Shown: positions 52,601 to 60,866 of the stretch, one piece after another
Numbering within the stretch: the first letter of the stretch is position 1
Layout of the letters: every line of letters begins with the position of its first letter
Assembly: GCA_003245575.1 (NCBI GenBank)
Contig: QKCR01000022.1
Span: 27,543 to 91,542, forward strand
DNA length: 64,000 nt
Source of the DNA: Alphaproteobacteria bacterium
GTDB lineage: Bacteria; Pseudomonadota; Alphaproteobacteria; Micavibrionales; Micavibrionaceae
Direction of reading: 5' to 3'
Notes under the pieces: model-generated
Databases searched by the model: none
Told to the model about the DNA's origin: nothing
The model's input: only the letters and a program-made list of their open reading frames with translations
Program-made: the position numbers and the translations under genes

Positions 52601-53956
52601 TTAAGCCACTTCTCTTTCCGAAGCTACCGGAGAAGATAAAAGAGGCGTGGGGATTGGTTCTTGCGCCTTTTCTTTTTTTGCAGATCCCAATCCTGATACA
52701 ACACCGAAGATGTATCTGGCGAGGGATATTCCGACAGCTGAAACATCCTGAGAGAGTTTTTGTGCCGATCCCATGAAGCTGGGCGTAATGTGATCTGTTA
52801 CTTGCAGTGTTTCGGCACTTTCTATTGGGGGTGTCTTTGCCGCTTTTTGCTTGTCGGCCACAGGCTTAATTGTTCTCTCGCAAATTTGTCTGACGGTTGC
52901 CAAGGCCACATTGAAGTCTGTGTCATCAAGCTTTGCTGTGCCGGGATCGCCGGTTCTGATTTTATAGCTTTCCAGCAATGCATTGGCATGGTCCAGATAT
53001 TCTTCACGACGGGCTGCGATGTCTTTTAGGGCGGCCTCACACAGTAAAGTCAGTTGTCTGACACTGGTATCAATTGGATTAAAGCGTGGATGCTTTTCGT
53101 CTTCTACGCCGACTTCTGTTTCAAAGCTACGTACGCGGATGTCCAAAACGTCTTCAATCATTTCATGTGATTCTGACCGTTTGTAGGCTTGGCGGGCAAT
53201 GCCTTTGATCCAGCTCTGGAATTTTTGAGCGGAACTTCTGTTGAAGAGCTCTTTGAATTTGCCGCGTGAAGGGCTAAAGCCTCCGATATAAACCATTTCT
53301 ATATTTGCATCGGGGTTTAGTTTGCGCAGTTCTTTTGCGTAGAAAATCGGGTTTTGGTCGATTGTCGGGTCGCAGAATATGCCTTCTTTTCCTTTGATTT
53401 TTGCAGGTTTATTTACGGTCGGGATCGAAGTTGCGGCGACGACCATTTCAACAAGGCTGAGATTAGGTGATGAACCTGCAGGGAAATGGTTTCTTCCGGT
53501 TTCTAAATTCGGAACAGCCATAAGGCGTTCGGATAGGGCATGGTCTCCATCAGTTTCGATGTTCATGACTCCGATGCTTAGTCCGTGAGACAAGTCTCTG
53601 AGAGTGGTGTCCCCCAGAATTTCTTGTAGTTTTGCGTGGATCATGTCCGGATTAAAGCGGGATGATGTGCTGATTGTTTGTTTTGCCAAGAACCCTGTGC
53701 CGGGCATTGCTTCAGGAGCCATGCGGATAAAGAGTTCCAGAGCTTCTTCTCCTGTCATCTTCTGGAGAAGGGCTATTGGGTATGTGGAGCCGGAGTCGGC
53801 CACAATACCGCCTGAATAAAGCTCAAGGGGATGTTTGTTTGTCAGGGAAGATGTAAAGACCAATTTCACGAGTTGGTGAAGCACCGTGACCCCTCCGCCC
53901 GAGAGGACCGCAATGTGATGTTTTGGTTCTTTTTTTGTATGACTCCCTGTTGTCAT
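52601..53956 (-). CDS. Patatin-like protein with altered nucleophile elbow
   Basis: A 451-residue protein with a patatin-like N-terminal half. The oxyanion-hole loop is visible as VLSGGGVTVLHQL (residues 17-29). In place of the nucleophile motif GxSxG it has A53-D-S55-G-S57, so the flanking glycines are changed. The dyad Asp region is FCDPTIDQNPIFY, where DG is replaced by DP. Catalysis is therefore doubtful. The C-terminal part is not recognised. It lies 66 nt downstream of a second patatin gene with intact motifs, so the two are probably an operon of paralogues. Confidence 0.75.
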   Translation of the reverse strand: MTTGSHTKKEPKHHIAVLSGGGVTVLHQLVKLVFTSSLTNKHPLELYSGGIVADSGSTYPIALLQKMTGEEALELFIRMAPEAMPGTGFLAKQTISTSSRFNPDMIHAKLQEILGDTTLRDLSHGLSIGVMNIETDGDHALSERLMAVPNLETGRNHFPAGSSPNLSLVEMVVAATSIPTVNKPAKIKGKEGIFCDPTIDQNPIFYAKELRKLNPDANIEMVYIGGFSPSRGKFKELFNRSSAQKFQSWIKGIARQAYKRSESHEMIEDVLDIRVRSFETEVGVEDEKHPRFNPIDTSVRQLTLLCEAALKDIAARREEYLDHANALLESYKIRTGDPGTAKLDDTDFNVALATVRQICERTIKPVADKQKAAKTPPIESAETLQVTDHITPSFMGSAQKLSQDVSAVGISLARYIFGVVSGLGSAKKEKAQEPIPTPLLSSPVASEREVA

Positions 53957-54022
53957 GCTAAAAGGCTACGCTCACTCTCTACGTTCGTCAAATGACAGAT
54001 GTGCTGCATTGCTTCGTATCTG

Positions 54023-55315
54023 CTATTTGCCCATTAGTTTATTCTTGATTCTATTGCCTATTCCAAGTGTTTTACCTTGTTTTTGCTCAGATTTCACCAT
54101 TTTTCGTAATTCATCATTGTTTTTGACTAAAATCTCGCAGATTTCATTAAAAGAGTGGCGGTTTTCTTCCAGTGTCATTTCGAAGAAATTCTTTAATCGG
54201 CGCAAATTTTCCGGTGAGGCGTCATCAATATCCGTATTCGGGTAGTCCCTAACAAACGGACCGGAGACAAGTGACTTGTTAAAGACAAAAAGATTTTTAC
54301 CGACTTCGTGACGGAATGAATCCAGCAGGGCCGTTTCCGAGGCGTAGAAGAAAATATTTATCAGCGGCATATCGTTGCTGGGATCAACAACGCCGAGTGA
54401 TCCGAAACGGTTCCAGTCATCTTTTTGATAGGAGCGGTTAAAATATCCTGTACCTAAAACAATAATAATCAAATCGCGATCTGCGGGAACATGGCGGCGT
54501 AGAGCCCCCATGTAGCTGATGCATGGGTTGTCAAAAATGCTGCCGTCAATTCCTGTAATGGTGCGCTGGGGCGCATCGTCGCTTTCGCGCATCGGGAAAG
54601 AGTAACAGGGGAAGTATGTTGGTGCTGCCGTGCTTGCCATCACAGCGTCAAATATATCGACCTGTTGTGGTGGGCGGGCATCAAGCGCGCCGTCGAATTT
54701 TATATTCTTTAGCCAAAGTGCGTGCCCGCCTTCATTGAGAAATGTATTCACGTTATGGACGGGGGACGACATTGTGTCTCCCGGTTCTTGCGTTGGTTGC
54801 AGAGTGCTGCCTTCGATATTGTAGACAGGAACGATCAGGCTTTTCAGAGAGTCGGATAGCTTATGACGCCCATAAAGAGCGCGGAGCGAGCGTCCGAGAT
54901 TTGCGTGTTCGTAGTGACCATGTTTTAGAAGATTCCCGAGTTGCTCGATGCGCATGGTTCTGTTGTTGAAGTCATGGATCATACTGCGGAAGGCGCGGAA
55001 TGAATCGCGCGGAAAAATATGGATGCCTTCACGTTCGTAAAAACGCACCATGTGGCGGGCTTTGAATTTCGGTTTTGTCGGGTCGTGTGGGGACGGGATA
55101 TTGAGTGCCGCGTTCAAGATTGATCCGGTTGACGGGCCCATAAAGATGTCGACCATTTCGGACATGTGTAAGCCTGTGACTTCTTCAATCTTTTGCATGA
55201 AGTGGGCAGGTAGAAGTCCGCGCATTCCTCCCCCATAGTTGAACAGTGCAACAATCGGTTTCTTTCCGGATTTTTGTGGTGCGGGCTGCTCTGCGGAACT
55301 GGGGTCGATGGTCAT
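54023..55315 (-). CDS. Patatin-like phospholipase
   Basis: A 430-residue protein with a complete patatin catalytic set: oxyanion-hole loop YGGGMRGLLPA (from residue 27), nucleophile S62 in MGPSTGS and the dyad Asp in TGIDGSIFDNP. No signal peptide is seen, so it may act in the cytoplasm or be exported by another route. Expected activity is lipid acyl hydrolysis; the substrate is unknown. It is first in a two-gene minus-strand unit with the degenerate paralogue at 52601-53956. A candidate sRNA gene lies just upstream. Confidence 0.86.
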   Translation of the reverse strand: MTIDPSSAEQPAPQKSGKKPIVALFNYGGGMRGLLPAHFMQKIEEVTGLHMSEMVDIFMGPSTGSILNAALNIPSPHDPTKPKFKARHMVRFYEREGIHIFPRDSFRAFRSMIHDFNNRTMRIEQLGNLLKHGHYEHANLGRSLRALYGRHKLSDSLKSLIVPVYNIEGSTLQPTQEPGDTMSSPVHNVNTFLNEGGHALWLKNIKFDGALDARPPQQVDIFDAVMASTAAPTYFPCYSFPMRESDDAPQRTITGIDGSIFDNPCISYMGALRRHVPADRDLIIIVLGTGYFNRSYQKDDWNRFGSLGVVDPSNDMPLINIFFYASETALLDSFRHEVGKNLFVFNKSLVSGPFVRDYPNTDIDDASPENLRRLKNFFEMTLEENRHSFNEICEILVKNNDELRKMVKSEQKQGKTLGIGNRIKNKLMGK

Positions 55316-55407
55316 TGATTATTCCGGAATTGTTCTTTTTTTTGTTTGGGCATTAGGGAAGGTGGCAGGCGATTCGCTGACCTAAGTATCCTAGCCAAAT
55401 TTTAGGC

Positions 55408-55490
55408 AAAAAAAAACCGGGCTCATTGCCCGGCGAGTTGAACAGGGAGGTTTTACGTCTAGAGAGACGTAAAGAACCAAAGTGGTTCTG
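55408..55490 (-). ncRNA. Candidate small RNA with exposed CCUCCC
   Basis: An about 83-nt transcript is predicted on the minus strand. Hairpin 1 is AGAACCA / TGGTTCT (55489-55473), hairpin 2 is TTTACGTCT / AGACGTAAA (55473-55452), then a single-stranded stretch containing CCTCCC (55450-55445), then a terminator CCGGGC / GCCCGG (55433-55417) ending in nine T residues (55416-55408). A promoter lies just upstream. No open frame of any size fits. The exposed anti-Shine-Dalgarno suggests a trans-acting translational repressor, like the CCUCC-carrying sRNAs known in alphaproteobacteria. Three perfect hairpins in order make chance unlikely. Confidence 0.72.
55417..55433 (-). terminator. Intrinsic terminator of the candidate sRNA
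   Basis: Perfect 6-bp GC stem (55428-55433 with 55417-55422), 5-nt loop, followed on the minus strand by nine T residues. One of the strongest terminators in the window. Confidence 0.93.
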
Positions 55491-55496
55491 GGCGCT

Positions 55497-55526
55497 CTTA
55501 TATGATGGATAGGCTAAAAGTACCAA
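55497..55526 (-). promoter_or_regulatory. Promoter of the candidate sRNA
   Basis: On the minus strand, -35 TTGGTA (55526-55521), an 18-nt spacer and -10 TATAAG (55502-55497). Transcription would begin near 55490, one base before hairpin 1. Confidence 0.6.
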
Positions 55527-55604
55527 CGTTATGTTCGAATGTCAGAGATGCCAAAAATGCATGGCTAAATCTATGGTTGTTTCTTTTGAAAAAATCTATC
55601 CAAA

Positions 55605-56507
55605 TCAATGGCTTGCGTCTAGGGGGGCGAGATCCAGTTGTTTGATGATGAAATCGCGGAAGGCAGAAATGCGTTTGGAATGGCGGCGTTCTTCAGGATA
55701 GACAAAGAACATTTCAATCGATTCGACACGGGTTTCGGGGAGTAGAATTTCGAGATCAGGGCATTTGTTTACCATAAATGTTGGTAAAGTTGCGATTCCC
55801 AAGCCGCTTTTAACGGCGCCGTAGATGGTCGAAATGGAATTAATCTGAACCAGCTTGTCATTTTTCTCAAGTGTGATGCCTGCTTTATCAATCAGCCAGT
55901 TCGGGTTTTTGAACGGGACGAGAGATTGATCCGGATATACAATCAGCGTGTGGTCCTTCAAATCCTTGAGCGTATTCGGTGTACCGTTCTCTTTCAGATA
56001 GGATTTGCTGGCACAGACTGACAGGGACATTTTTCCCAGAGAACGTTGGATCAAATCGGATTGTTCAGGTTTGTGCAGGCGAATTGCGGCATCGGCTTCC
56101 CGCATACCCAAATTGAAAATGCGGTCATCCAAGAGCAAAGTGAGATTGATTTCCGGATTTGATTTTTTGAATTCCGGCAGAAGTTCAGATAGCCAAGAGG
56201 AGGCTAAAAATTCTGCCATCGTCAGAGTCAACGGACCTTCGGGATTATCGCGGGCGTCGCTCAATTGACCTTCAATCATGACCATCTTAGCAAAAATTTC
56301 GGATGTTCCGTTGAAGAGCAGTTCACCTTGCTCGGTCAAAATTAGACCGCGCGCGTGGCGGTGAAATAATGTGATGCCCAAATCTTCTTCAAAAGATGAA
56401 ATGTGGCGAGAGACTGCCGACTGGGACAGGTTCAAAGTTGCACCGGCGTGGGTGAAACTCCCGGCCTTTGCGACCATGTGAAATATTCTCAGCTTGTCCC
56501 AATCCAT
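55605..56507 (-). CDS. LysR-family transcriptional regulator
   Basis: A 300-residue regulator. The N-terminal winged helix-turn-helix (FHMVAKAGSFTHAGATLNLS then QSAVSRHISSFEEDLGITLF) is followed by a periplasmic-binding-protein-like effector domain (LTMAEFLASSWLSELLPEFK, SAVKSGLGIATLPTFM-like segment). Normal length. It lies 24 nt downstream of trxB on the same strand; trxB-lysR is a recurring pair in alphaproteobacteria, often beside lrp as here. The target is not apparent, but control of the adjacent genes is possible. Confidence 0.92.
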   Translation of the reverse strand: MDWDKLRIFHMVAKAGSFTHAGATLNLSQSAVSRHISSFEEDLGITLFHRHARGLILTEQGELLFNGTSEIFAKMVMIEGQLSDARDNPEGPLTLTMAEFLASSWLSELLPEFKKSNPEINLTLLLDDRIFNLGMREADAAIRLHKPEQSDLIQRSLGKMSLSVCASKSYLKENGTPNTLKDLKDHTLIVYPDQSLVPFKNPNWLIDKAGITLEKNDKLVQINSISTIYGAVKSGLGIATLPTFMVNKCPDLEILLPETRVESIEMFFVYPEERRHSKRISAFRDFIIKQLDLAPLDASH

Positions 56508-56531
56508 GCGTGTTCTCCCGACCCCGTGCGA

Positions 56532-57518
56532 TTACTCGGCAGCGTCTTTGATGCTGTGGTTTTGAGCTGCCAGATAGCGATCTGCTTCAAGGGCGGCCAT
56601 GCATCCCATACCTGCTGCTGTTACGGCTTGACGGTATGTTTTGTCTTTTACGTCGCCGGCTGCGTAAACGCCGCTTACGGAGGTGGCTGTCGAGTCCGGA
56701 GATGTCAGGATGTATCCTTCCTTGTCCATATCAATTTTGCCTTTGAACAATTCGGTTGCAGGATCGTGACCGATGGCAACAAACACGCCGTCTACTTTGA
56801 AGTCTGTGATGGCGCCTGTTTGGGTGTCTTTCAGCTTCAAGCCCGTGACGCCGATCTCGCCGTCTTTAGAGCCAGGAGGGTTTCCGATGATTTCGTCAAC
56901 GGTTGCATTCCAAATCACATCTATTTTTGGATTTTCGAACAAACGATCTTGTCCGATTTTTTCGGCGCGTAGTGAATCGCGACGGTGAATGAGAGTGACC
57001 TTGCTTGCGAATTGAGACAGGAAGAGAGCTTCTTCTACGGCAGAGTTTCCTCCACCGATAACAGCAACTTCCTTGCCGCGATAGAAAAATCCGTCGCATG
57101 TTGCGCAAGCCGAGACACCAAATCCGCGATATGTTTTTTCAGAGTCAATTCCAAGCCAGCGGGCTTTTGCACCTGTGCAGATTATGATTGTTTCTGCTTC
57201 GTAGGTTTTTCCTGATTGGCCTTTTGCTGTGAACGGACGTTTTGCAAAATCGACTTCCGTAATCATATCCATGATCATTTTTGTGCCGACATGTTCTGCT
57301 TGAGCGCGCATTTGTTCCATCAGCCATGGACCTTGAACGGCTTCGGCAAAACCCGGATAGTTTTCAACATCGGTTGTGATGGTCAGTTGGCCGCCTTGTT
57401 CCATTCCCGTTACGAGAACAGGTTCCAGATTGGCGCGTGCTGCGTAAATGGCTGCCGTGTAGCCGGCTGGGCCAGACCCTACAATGAGGACTTTCGTCAA
57501 GATATGTTCTTTTGTCAT
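56532..57518 (-). CDS. trxB: Thioredoxin-disulfide reductase
   Basis: A 328-residue flavoenzyme that reduces thioredoxin with NADPH. FAD-binding VLIVGSGPAGYTAAIYAARA, the redox-active pair in SACATCDGFFYRGKEVAVIG, an NADPH motif GGGNSAVEEALFLSQFASKV and the C-terminal GVYAAGDVKDKTYRQAVTA are all in place. Length is normal. It is followed by lysR and preceded by a gene of the ELM1 family on the same strand, 48 nt away. Confidence 0.96.
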   Translation of the reverse strand: MTKEHILTKVLIVGSGPAGYTAAIYAARANLEPVLVTGMEQGGQLTITTDVENYPGFAEAVQGPWLMEQMRAQAEHVGTKMIMDMITEVDFAKRPFTAKGQSGKTYEAETIIICTGAKARWLGIDSEKTYRGFGVSACATCDGFFYRGKEVAVIGGGNSAVEEALFLSQFASKVTLIHRRDSLRAEKIGQDRLFENPKIDVIWNATVDEIIGNPPGSKDGEIGVTGLKLKDTQTGAITDFKVDGVFVAIGHDPATELFKGKIDMDKEGYILTSPDSTATSVSGVYAAGDVKDKTYRQAVTAAGMGCMAALEADRYLAAQNHSIKDAAE

Positions 57519-57566
57519 GATAGTATTGATTTAATGTGTGTTTTTGCTTTGGTAAAGCCCTTAAGT

Positions 57567-58571
57567 TCAGATTTCTCCAAAAAGGCCACTTTTTTCTTTT
57601 ATGGCGGTGGCGATCCTTTGGGCATCGTTCAGTTTTTCGTAGCTCCAGTTCTCCAGATGGCCTGTCCAATCTCTGACTGCGCCGTGGCTCTTGAGATTTT
57701 CCAACAATTGCTTCTGACGTCCGCTTAATTGAACCAGTGGGATGTTATAGACGGGTTTTCCGGTTGTTGCTGCTTCGGACAGCATGGATGTACTGTCATT
57801 CGTGGCAATGATAAAGTCCGCCCATCCGAGCATTCCCATATACGGGTTGGGGGATATGCCATCCCAGAAATAGACATTGTCCTGCTTCAGTGCCTCCATG
57901 ATACGACGGGTATTTTCCTCGCCTGTGCGTCGTGATGTCGTGATCATCAGGCTGGCTGAGGCGGACAGAGACTTTAGACGCGCAATCAGGTCGGAGATGT
58001 CTTCATCGGAAACGGTGTGGGATTTTGTGCTGCCGCCAATCAGGACCGCAATGCGCGGTGAGGGGAGGCGTTCAAGGAATTCCGCAAATTCGCTGCGTGC
58101 CGTTTTTAATAAGGCTTCACTTACTTTATTGGGAGTGGCTGTCGTAACAAGAACATTCTCTCCTCGTGTCGGGTCGTGTTCGGGGACGGCGACCAGATCA
58201 AATTGAGCCGGATTTATTCGTGGGTCCTGAATTTGAACGGTAAAGGTTTGATTCTTGCTTTTCTTTTTGATATAGCGGCTCGCCGCAATGCTTTTCCTTC
58301 CCGAAGCTAGGACAATATCTGGCCAGGGTGGTTCTAAGGCGGGGCAAAATGTCGCACCGCATTCAAGTCCTAACCAAGGTGAGAGTGCAGCCCAGGGTTG
58401 CTTTAGTGTTATTTTTAGTATTTTAGGAGTTATATCAAGGGCTTGGGCTACTCCAAGACATTGATTTTCGGTTCCGGCCATGCCCTCGGTTATTATCCAA
58501 AGGGATGGGGGCGATTTGGGTCGCTCTACTATAGGTAATGTAGTGTTTGTGTACTTTTGGGGCTGTGGCAT
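57567..58571 (-). CDS. ELM1/GtrOC1-like family protein (DUF1022)
   Basis: A 334-residue protein resembling the bacterial homologues of mitochondrial fission protein ELM1, a GT-B-like fold. Diagnostic segments are LWIITEGMAGTENQCLGVAQ, IVLASGRKSIAASRYI, QIQDPRINPAQFDLVAVPEHD, VLIGGSTKSHTVSDEDI and ATNDSTSMLSEAATTGKPVY, the last resembling a nucleotide-sugar-binding site. The activity in bacteria is not settled. ATG 58571 is chosen; the frame opens up to 58637, and no good Shine-Dalgarno supports either start. It is divergent from lrp over an AT-rich gap of about 80 bp. Confidence 0.83.
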   Translation of the reverse strand: MPQPQKYTNTTLPIVERPKSPPSLWIITEGMAGTENQCLGVAQALDITPKILKITLKQPWAALSPWLGLECGATFCPALEPPWPDIVLASGRKSIAASRYIKKKSKNQTFTVQIQDPRINPAQFDLVAVPEHDPTRGENVLVTTATPNKVSEALLKTARSEFAEFLERLPSPRIAVLIGGSTKSHTVSDEDISDLIARLKSLSASASLMITTSRRTGEENTRRIMEALKQDNVYFWDGISPNPYMGMLGWADFIIATNDSTSMLSEAATTGKPVYNIPLVQLSGRQKQLLENLKSHGAVRDWTGHLENWSYEKLNDAQRIATAIKEKSGLFGEI

Positions 58572-58651
58572 TATGAGACGTTGTAAAAATGTTTCATTTT
58601 TTTGAAAATAAAATATATAAACTCGCGTAAAACACAAGGAAAGAAGAAAAA

Positions 58652-59179
58652 ATGAAAAACGTAGAGGAATTGCCCGTCATTAACCGTTCATCCAGTCGTC
58701 AGGCTCGTGTAGTGAAACTGGATAAAATTGACCAGCGTATTCTGAGTGATTTGCAAGCTGATGGCCGTATGACAAATGTCGATTTGGCTAAACGTGCAGG
58801 AATTTCTGCACCGCCATGCTTGCGCCGCGTTCGTAACCTGGAGGAGTCAGGTTTGATCCTGTCTTACCATGCTCAGGTTAATCATGCGGCTCTTGGGTAT
58901 CCTGTTACCGTATTTACAGCGATTAAATTGAATTCTGTCGGAGAAGGCGAGCTGCGCCGCTTCGAAGGCCAATTGGAAAAATGGCCTCTGGTTCGTGAAG
59001 CCTATGTCATGACCGGAGATAATGATTTTCTTTTGAAAATTGTTGCTCGTGACTGGGATGATTATCAGGACTTCCTGACCAACCATTTGCTGGAAAGCCC
59101 GAATGTGGCTTCCGTGAAGTCCTCTTTGTCAGTTAAAACCTCCAAGTTCAAAGCCGGTGTGCCTATTCTTGACGAATAG
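58652..59179 (+). CDS. Lrp/AsnC-family transcriptional regulator
   Basis: A 175-residue regulator, a little longer than usual because of about 20 extra N-terminal residues. The helix-turn-helix is KIDQRILSDLQADGRMTNVD with LAKRAGISAPPCLRRVRNLE, followed by a RAM/AsnC ligand domain (VREAYVMTGDNDFLLKIVAR). It most likely forms an octamer and senses an amino acid. It lies beside the ELM1-like, trxB and lysR genes on the opposite strand, an arrangement seen in other alphaproteobacteria. A-rich GGAAAGAAG precedes ATG 58652. Confidence 0.93.
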   Translation: MKNVEELPVINRSSSRQARVVKLDKIDQRILSDLQADGRMTNVDLAKRAGISAPPCLRRVRNLEESGLILSYHAQVNHAALGYPVTVFTAIKLNSVGEGELRRFEGQLEKWPLVREAYVMTGDNDFLLKIVARDWDDYQDFLTNHLLESPNVASVKSSLSVKTSKFKAGVPILDE

Positions 59180-59207
59180 GCCGCCGACTTCTTTTTTTGG
59201 AAGTTGC

Positions 59208-60191
59208 CTATAACAAAGTTTTCAGTGGTGTGAGTGGGCGTGGCCCCATATGTGAGATCACTTCTGAAGCTGCTAAAGATCCAAGCCTCCCGCATTCAGC
59301 GAGGGGCTTTTTCTCTGTCAGGCCATAAAGAAACCCGGCAGCGTAGGCATCGCCTGCTCCTGTGGTGTCAATGAGCTCTCGCGGAGGGATGGCTGCTACT
59401 TTTGCATGCTCTGCGCCGCTGATAATGGATGATCCGTTTTTCCCCAGAGTGACAACACTGATCGTGCATTTATCGGCTATGGATTTATGCGCCTGTTCTG
59501 TATCGTTTATTTGGGTGAGTTCGCGGATTTCTTCTTCGTTTGCAAACAGGATATCCACATGGTTGTCCACAAGGCGTTTGAAGTCATCACGGTGACGGAC
59601 GACGCAGAACGGGTCTGAGAGAGTCAGAGCCAGTTTTCCGCCGTGTTTTTTGGTAAGCTCTGCTGTTTTGACGAAAGCGGCTTTGGCTTGATCGTCATCA
59701 AACAAATATCCCTCCAAATAAATAATTTCCGAATTGGCTATCAAATCTTCATTAATATCATCTTCGGTGATTTTAATGGATGCGCCAAGGAAAGTGTTCA
59801 TTGTGCGTTGGGCGTCCGGTGTCACCAAGATCAGGCATTGTGCCGTGGCTGGGCCGTGACGCAAAGGAGCGGTGTCAAAATGTACGCCAATCGCTTTTGT
59901 GTCGTGGGCGAAAACTTTTCCGAATTGGTCGTCTGCGACTTTACCGATGAATGCGCCGTTCCCGCCGAATGAAGCGTAGGCTGCCATGGTGTTGCCAGCA
60001 GAACCACCGGACATTTCTGTTGTCGGACCTAGGAGTTTATAGAGGTTGGCTGCACGTGCTTCGTCGATCAATGTCATCGCGCCACGGTTCATGCCAAATT
60101 CTGCCTGTGAGGCGATGAATTCATCTGTTGTTTGGGAAAGAATATCGACGATTGCGTTGCCGATTGCTGTTACACCGTATGTTTTGCTCAT
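59208..60191 (-). CDS. PfkB-family carbohydrate/adenosine kinase
   Basis: A 327-residue ribokinase-fold enzyme. The first signature is GGSAGNTMAAYASFGGNGAF and the second, with catalytic Asp and anion hole, is ELIDTTGAGDAYAAGFLYGL. The AVDILSQTTDEFI-like start and the MNTFLGASIKITEDDI segment resemble adenosine kinase-like members common in alphaproteobacteria. The substrate is not certain. It is convergent with lrp and divergent from the tetR gene; 56 bp separate it from the latter. Confidence 0.87.
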   Translation of the reverse strand: MSKTYGVTAIGNAIVDILSQTTDEFIASQAEFGMNRGAMTLIDEARAANLYKLLGPTTEMSGGSAGNTMAAYASFGGNGAFIGKVADDQFGKVFAHDTKAIGVHFDTAPLRHGPATAQCLILVTPDAQRTMNTFLGASIKITEDDINEDLIANSEIIYLEGYLFDDDQAKAAFVKTAELTKKHGGKLALTLSDPFCVVRHRDDFKRLVDNHVDILFANEEEIRELTQINDTEQAHKSIADKCTISVVTLGKNGSSIISGAEHAKVAAIPPRELIDTTGAGDAYAAGFLYGLTEKKPLAECGRLGSLAASEVISHMGPRPLTPLKTLL

Positions 60192-60247
60192 GGTCTCAAT
60201 AATTTATAGGCGTTGAAAAAAGTTGAAATTCTGACTATGTGTTTAGC

Positions 60248-60850
60248 ATGGTCACACAAAAACGCAAGAACAGAGAACATCATCCCAAAGGCCCTTATAC
60301 AGCAGTTCTGGAGGCTGTATTGCGCGTTGCGGCGCGTGATGCATGGCAAACAGTCAGCTATTGGCAGATCGCAGAAGAGGCAGGACTTTCTATCTCTGAA
60401 ATCGAAGTCCTCTTTCCGACAAAGCAGGATATGGTTGCTGCCATTGTTGATGATCTGGATGCGCGTGTGTTGAGCAGCTATCAGGTAGATATTTCTTCGT
60501 CCAAACGGGATGTTTTATTTGATGTATTGATGGAGCGGTTTGATGCGATGACTGAGCATCGCGCTGCGCATATTTCTTTTCTTAAATCCTATGGGTGGAC
60601 TTATTCGACAAAGCGCGAAGATTTGAAAATCTATTTTTGTTCTTTGGCAAAGTATTTATCAGTGAGCGGCATTGAAACGCGCGGATTATTCGGACCAATG
60701 AATGTTGCTGCTGTCGGGTTGGGGTATCTTTATGTCCTGTTTGTGTGGTCACAGGATACGAGTGCTGATCTTTCAAAAACCATGGCAGCTTTGGATAAAA
60801 TGTTGTCTCGTCTTGAGTGGCTTAAAGGATATGTGACGCGTGCTGTCTAG
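60248..60850 (+). CDS. TetR-family transcriptional regulator
   Basis: A 200-residue regulator from ATG 60248 (an upstream GTG at 60239 is also in frame). The N-terminal helix-turn-helix is seen in VSYWQIAEEAGLSISEIEVL with FPTKQDMVAAIV, typical for TetR. The C-terminal half is helical and holds a hydrophobic segment (VAAVGLGYLYVLFVW), as in several TetR members with ligand pockets near helix 8-9. The ligand and targets are unknown. Its stop codon is part of a palindrome shared with the convergent hemA. Confidence 0.82.
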   Translation: MVTQKRKNREHHPKGPYTAVLEAVLRVAARDAWQTVSYWQIAEEAGLSISEIEVLFPTKQDMVAAIVDDLDARVLSSYQVDISSSKRDVLFDVLMERFDAMTEHRAAHISFLKSYGWTYSTKREDLKIYFCSLAKYLSVSGIETRGLFGPMNVAAVGLGYLYVLFVWSQDTSADLSKTMAALDKMLSRLEWLKGYVTRAV

Positions 60851-60866
60851 ATATTAAGGTATCTAG
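60847..60866. terminator. Palindrome spanning both convergent stop codons
   Basis: CTAGATA (60847-60853) / TATCTAG (60860-60866) with a 6-nt centre. It holds the TAG of tetR (60848-60850) and, on the other strand, the TAG of hemA (60865-60863). No T-run follows, so termination activity is doubtful. Confidence 0.35.
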
